This document shows, piece by piece, positions 6,560 to 7,137 of a stretch of 7,137 bases of DNA. Location: assembly GCA_035499715.1 (NCBI GenBank), contig DATJYF010000054.1, positions 1 to 7,137 of the forward strand, given 5' to 3'. Position 1 is the stretch's first letter, and each line of letters opens with the position of its first letter. Position numbers and translations under genes: made by a program. The DNA is from DASRHD01 sp035499715 (GTDB lineage Bacteria; Verrucomicrobiota; Verrucomicrobiia; Opitutales; Opitutaceae). A model generated the notes under the pieces. It worked only from the letters and a program-made list of their open reading frames with translations. It was not told where the DNA came from and ran no database searches.

Positions 6560-6988
6560 TTATGGTTCGACTGGAATTTGCAAAGTACGCCAGTTTTCAT
6601 GCAACCGCTGCGCGCCAACCTGCTCCCAAAACCGCAGCCCTGACGCATTGTCATCCTGAACATAAAGATTGCACTTCCTGATCCCCTGACCGCGCAAAGA
6701 GGCAATGACCTTGTCGACCAAGGCCCGGCCCATCCCTTGATTTCGATACGTCGGATCGACGGCTAAATGTCTGAGGATGGCCCTTCGTCCATCGTGACCA
6801 CAAAGCACAGTTCCAACCACGCGGTTTTGGATCACTGACACATAACACAGGCCCGGATTGCGTCTGAGATAAAGCTCGATGCGATCGCGCTCATCGTCAT
6901 CACCCATGCAAAGCCCTTCCGTTTGTGACCACAAACGATAGACCTCGCCGTAATCAGAAATCAAAAAAGGACGGATTTCGTAAAACAT
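6560..6988 (-). CDS. GNAT-family N-acetyltransferase, YpeA-like
   Basis: A 142-residue acetyl-CoA-dependent acetyltransferase. The fold is complete: an N-terminal EIRPFLISDYGEVYRLW strand and helix, a central VVGTVLCGHDGRRAILRHLAVDP region, then motif A with the acetyl-CoA pyrophosphate loop RNQGMG at 82-87. Next come a helix (about 88-99) and KCNLYVQDDNASGLRFWEQVGAQ, the motif B region with its conserved N and W/Y-rich helix. The GTVLCGHDGRR stretch and overall layout match E. coli YpeA, a small GNAT with poorly defined substrate, so no function beyond acetyl transfer is claimed. It is the first gene of a likely two-gene unit with the VOC gene. The sequence just upstream shows no Shine-Dalgarno, and there is no earlier in-frame ATG close by. 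GC is about 54% over 6601-6960, clearly lower than the flanking genes, which suggests a different origin. Confidence 0.9.
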   Translation of the reverse strand: MFYEIRPFLISDYGEVYRLWSQTEGLCMGDDDERDRIELYLRRNPGLCYVSVIQNRVVGTVLCGHDGRRAILRHLAVDPTYRNQGMGRALVDKVIASLRGQGIRKCNLYVQDDNASGLRFWEQVGAQRLHENWRTLQIPVEP

Positions 6989-7011
6989 CCAAACGCCATA
7001 TTGGGCTTGCC

Positions 7012-7071
7012 GCCGCGTCGTTCAATTTCCGAATCAGAAGGTCGATTTTCGAGTCAGAAGGTCGATTTTCG
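7012..7071 (-). repeat. Three tandem 20-base units, third degenerate (IS21-end-like)
   Basis: On the - strand, units begin at exactly 20-base spacing at 7071, 7051 and 7031. The first two differ at one of 20 positions and share CGAAAATCGACCTTCTGA. The third begins CGGAAATTGAAC, matching nine of the first 12 bases, then diverges. IS21-family elements carry repeated motifs of this general look (CGAAAA-T-GACC) near their ends as transposase-binding sites, so a left-over or adjoining IS end is a reasonable inference. No istA/istB is in the window. Alternatives are a direct-repeat operator for the GNAT gene (start at 6988) or a simple tandem duplication. Confidence 0.75.
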
Positions 7072-7077
7072 TGGCCA

Positions 7078-7092
7078 CAGCCAATTTGGCTG
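7078..7092. repeat. Perfect 15-base palindrome CAGCCAA-T-TTGGCTG
   Basis: Seven-base perfect arms flank one central base. A second, overlapping pairing GGCCA (7073-7077) with TGGCC (7091-7095) surrounds it. The one-base centre is too tight for an RNA hairpin loop without opening pairs, so a protein-binding site or a transposon-end element is more natural. It lies six bases beyond the tandem units. Confidence 0.6.
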
Positions 7093-7114
7093 GCCCCGGA
7101 ACAACCACCCGCCA

Positions 7115-7125
7115 GAGTCGGACTC
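7115..7125. repeat. Short palindrome GAGTC-G-GACTC
   Basis: Five-base perfect arms around one central base, 22 bases after the larger palindrome and 12 bases from the window edge. It is short enough to arise by chance, but it adds to the cluster of repeats in this edge region. The same GAGTC string also occurs in one tandem unit at 7051-7055. Confidence 0.4.
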
Positions 7126-7137
7126 ACTGTCGCCCTT

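Larger units (their letters stand above)
6989..7137. other. Non-coding right edge with clustered repeats
   Basis: Upstream region of the GNAT gene, running to the window edge. It contains the tandem units and two palindromes listed separately. On the - strand TTGAAC followed after 16 bases by CAATAT, about 15 bases before the GNAT start, is a weak promoter candidate (four and three of six matches). Its -35 would lie in the degenerate third tandem unit. No gene is supported here. Confidence 0.5.

Noticed and set aside
6167..6988. Integron gene cassettes (GNAT and VOC genes are common cassette cargo)
   Set aside because: I found no attC-like site with GTTRRRY core and paired inner boxes beside either gene, and the two genes are only 12 bases apart, leaving no room for one between them.
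7012..7071. CRISPR array
   Set aside because: The 20-base units are directly tandem with no spacers between them, and only two copies are near-identical.
1..7137. A defence system, toxin-antitoxin pair, secondary-metabolite cluster or phage module
   Set aside because: Every substantial gene belongs to a recognised receptor, kinase, GNAT or VOC family, and none of the hallmark nuclease, helicase, antitoxin, synthase or phage structural proteins is present.

Overview
The window looks like chromosomal DNA of a GC-rich Gram-negative bacterium. It holds the end of an outer-membrane TonB-dependent receptor and a periplasmic-sensor kinase, both of which need a diderm envelope. The style of the receptor and of the hybrid kinases would fit Verrucomicrobiota (Opitutaceae-like), but that is an impression from the proteins and not something the sequence proves. 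No rRNA, tRNA, CRISPR array or transposase gene was seen.

Layout. At the left (2-1000, + strand) is the C-terminal half of a TonB-dependent receptor, cut by the window edge. It converges on, and overlaps by 4 bases, a soluble hybrid histidine kinase (997-3144, - strand) with a CBS pair, PAS, HisKA, HATPase and receiver. A 191-base gap (3145-3335), with a candidate terminator at its right end, separates it from a second, membrane-bound hybrid kinase (3337-5871, - strand). That one has a periplasmic SBP_bac_3/Venus-flytrap sensor, a transmembrane helix, HisKA, HATPase and two receivers (BvgS/EvgS style). Next comes a 295-base non-coding stretch (5872-6166) with hairpins and candidate promoter elements. 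It is followed by two small - strand genes that probably form one transcription unit: a YpeA-like GNAT acetyltransferase (6560-6988) and, 12 bases downstream of it, a VOC/glyoxalase-fold protein (6167-6547). The right edge (6989-7137) is non-coding but densely patterned: three 20-base tandem units and two short palindromes. It resembles the repeated end region of an IS21-type element, although no transposase lies inside the window.

How the genes may work together. Both kinases keep all catalytic residues and carry receivers, but neither has an HPt domain, and no stand-alone HPt or DNA-binding response regulator lies in the window. Their output partner must therefore be elsewhere, or the two kinases act in one phosphorelay with an unlinked HPt. 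One kinase is built to sense a periplasmic small molecule, the other an intracellular signal (CBS pair plus PAS). The GNAT/VOC pair looks like an accessory small-molecule modification or detoxification unit; the GNAT gene is lower in GC than its neighbours and sits beside the repeat cluster. I found no convincing new multi-gene system. The most interesting items are the paired orphan hybrid kinases and the repeat-rich right edge.
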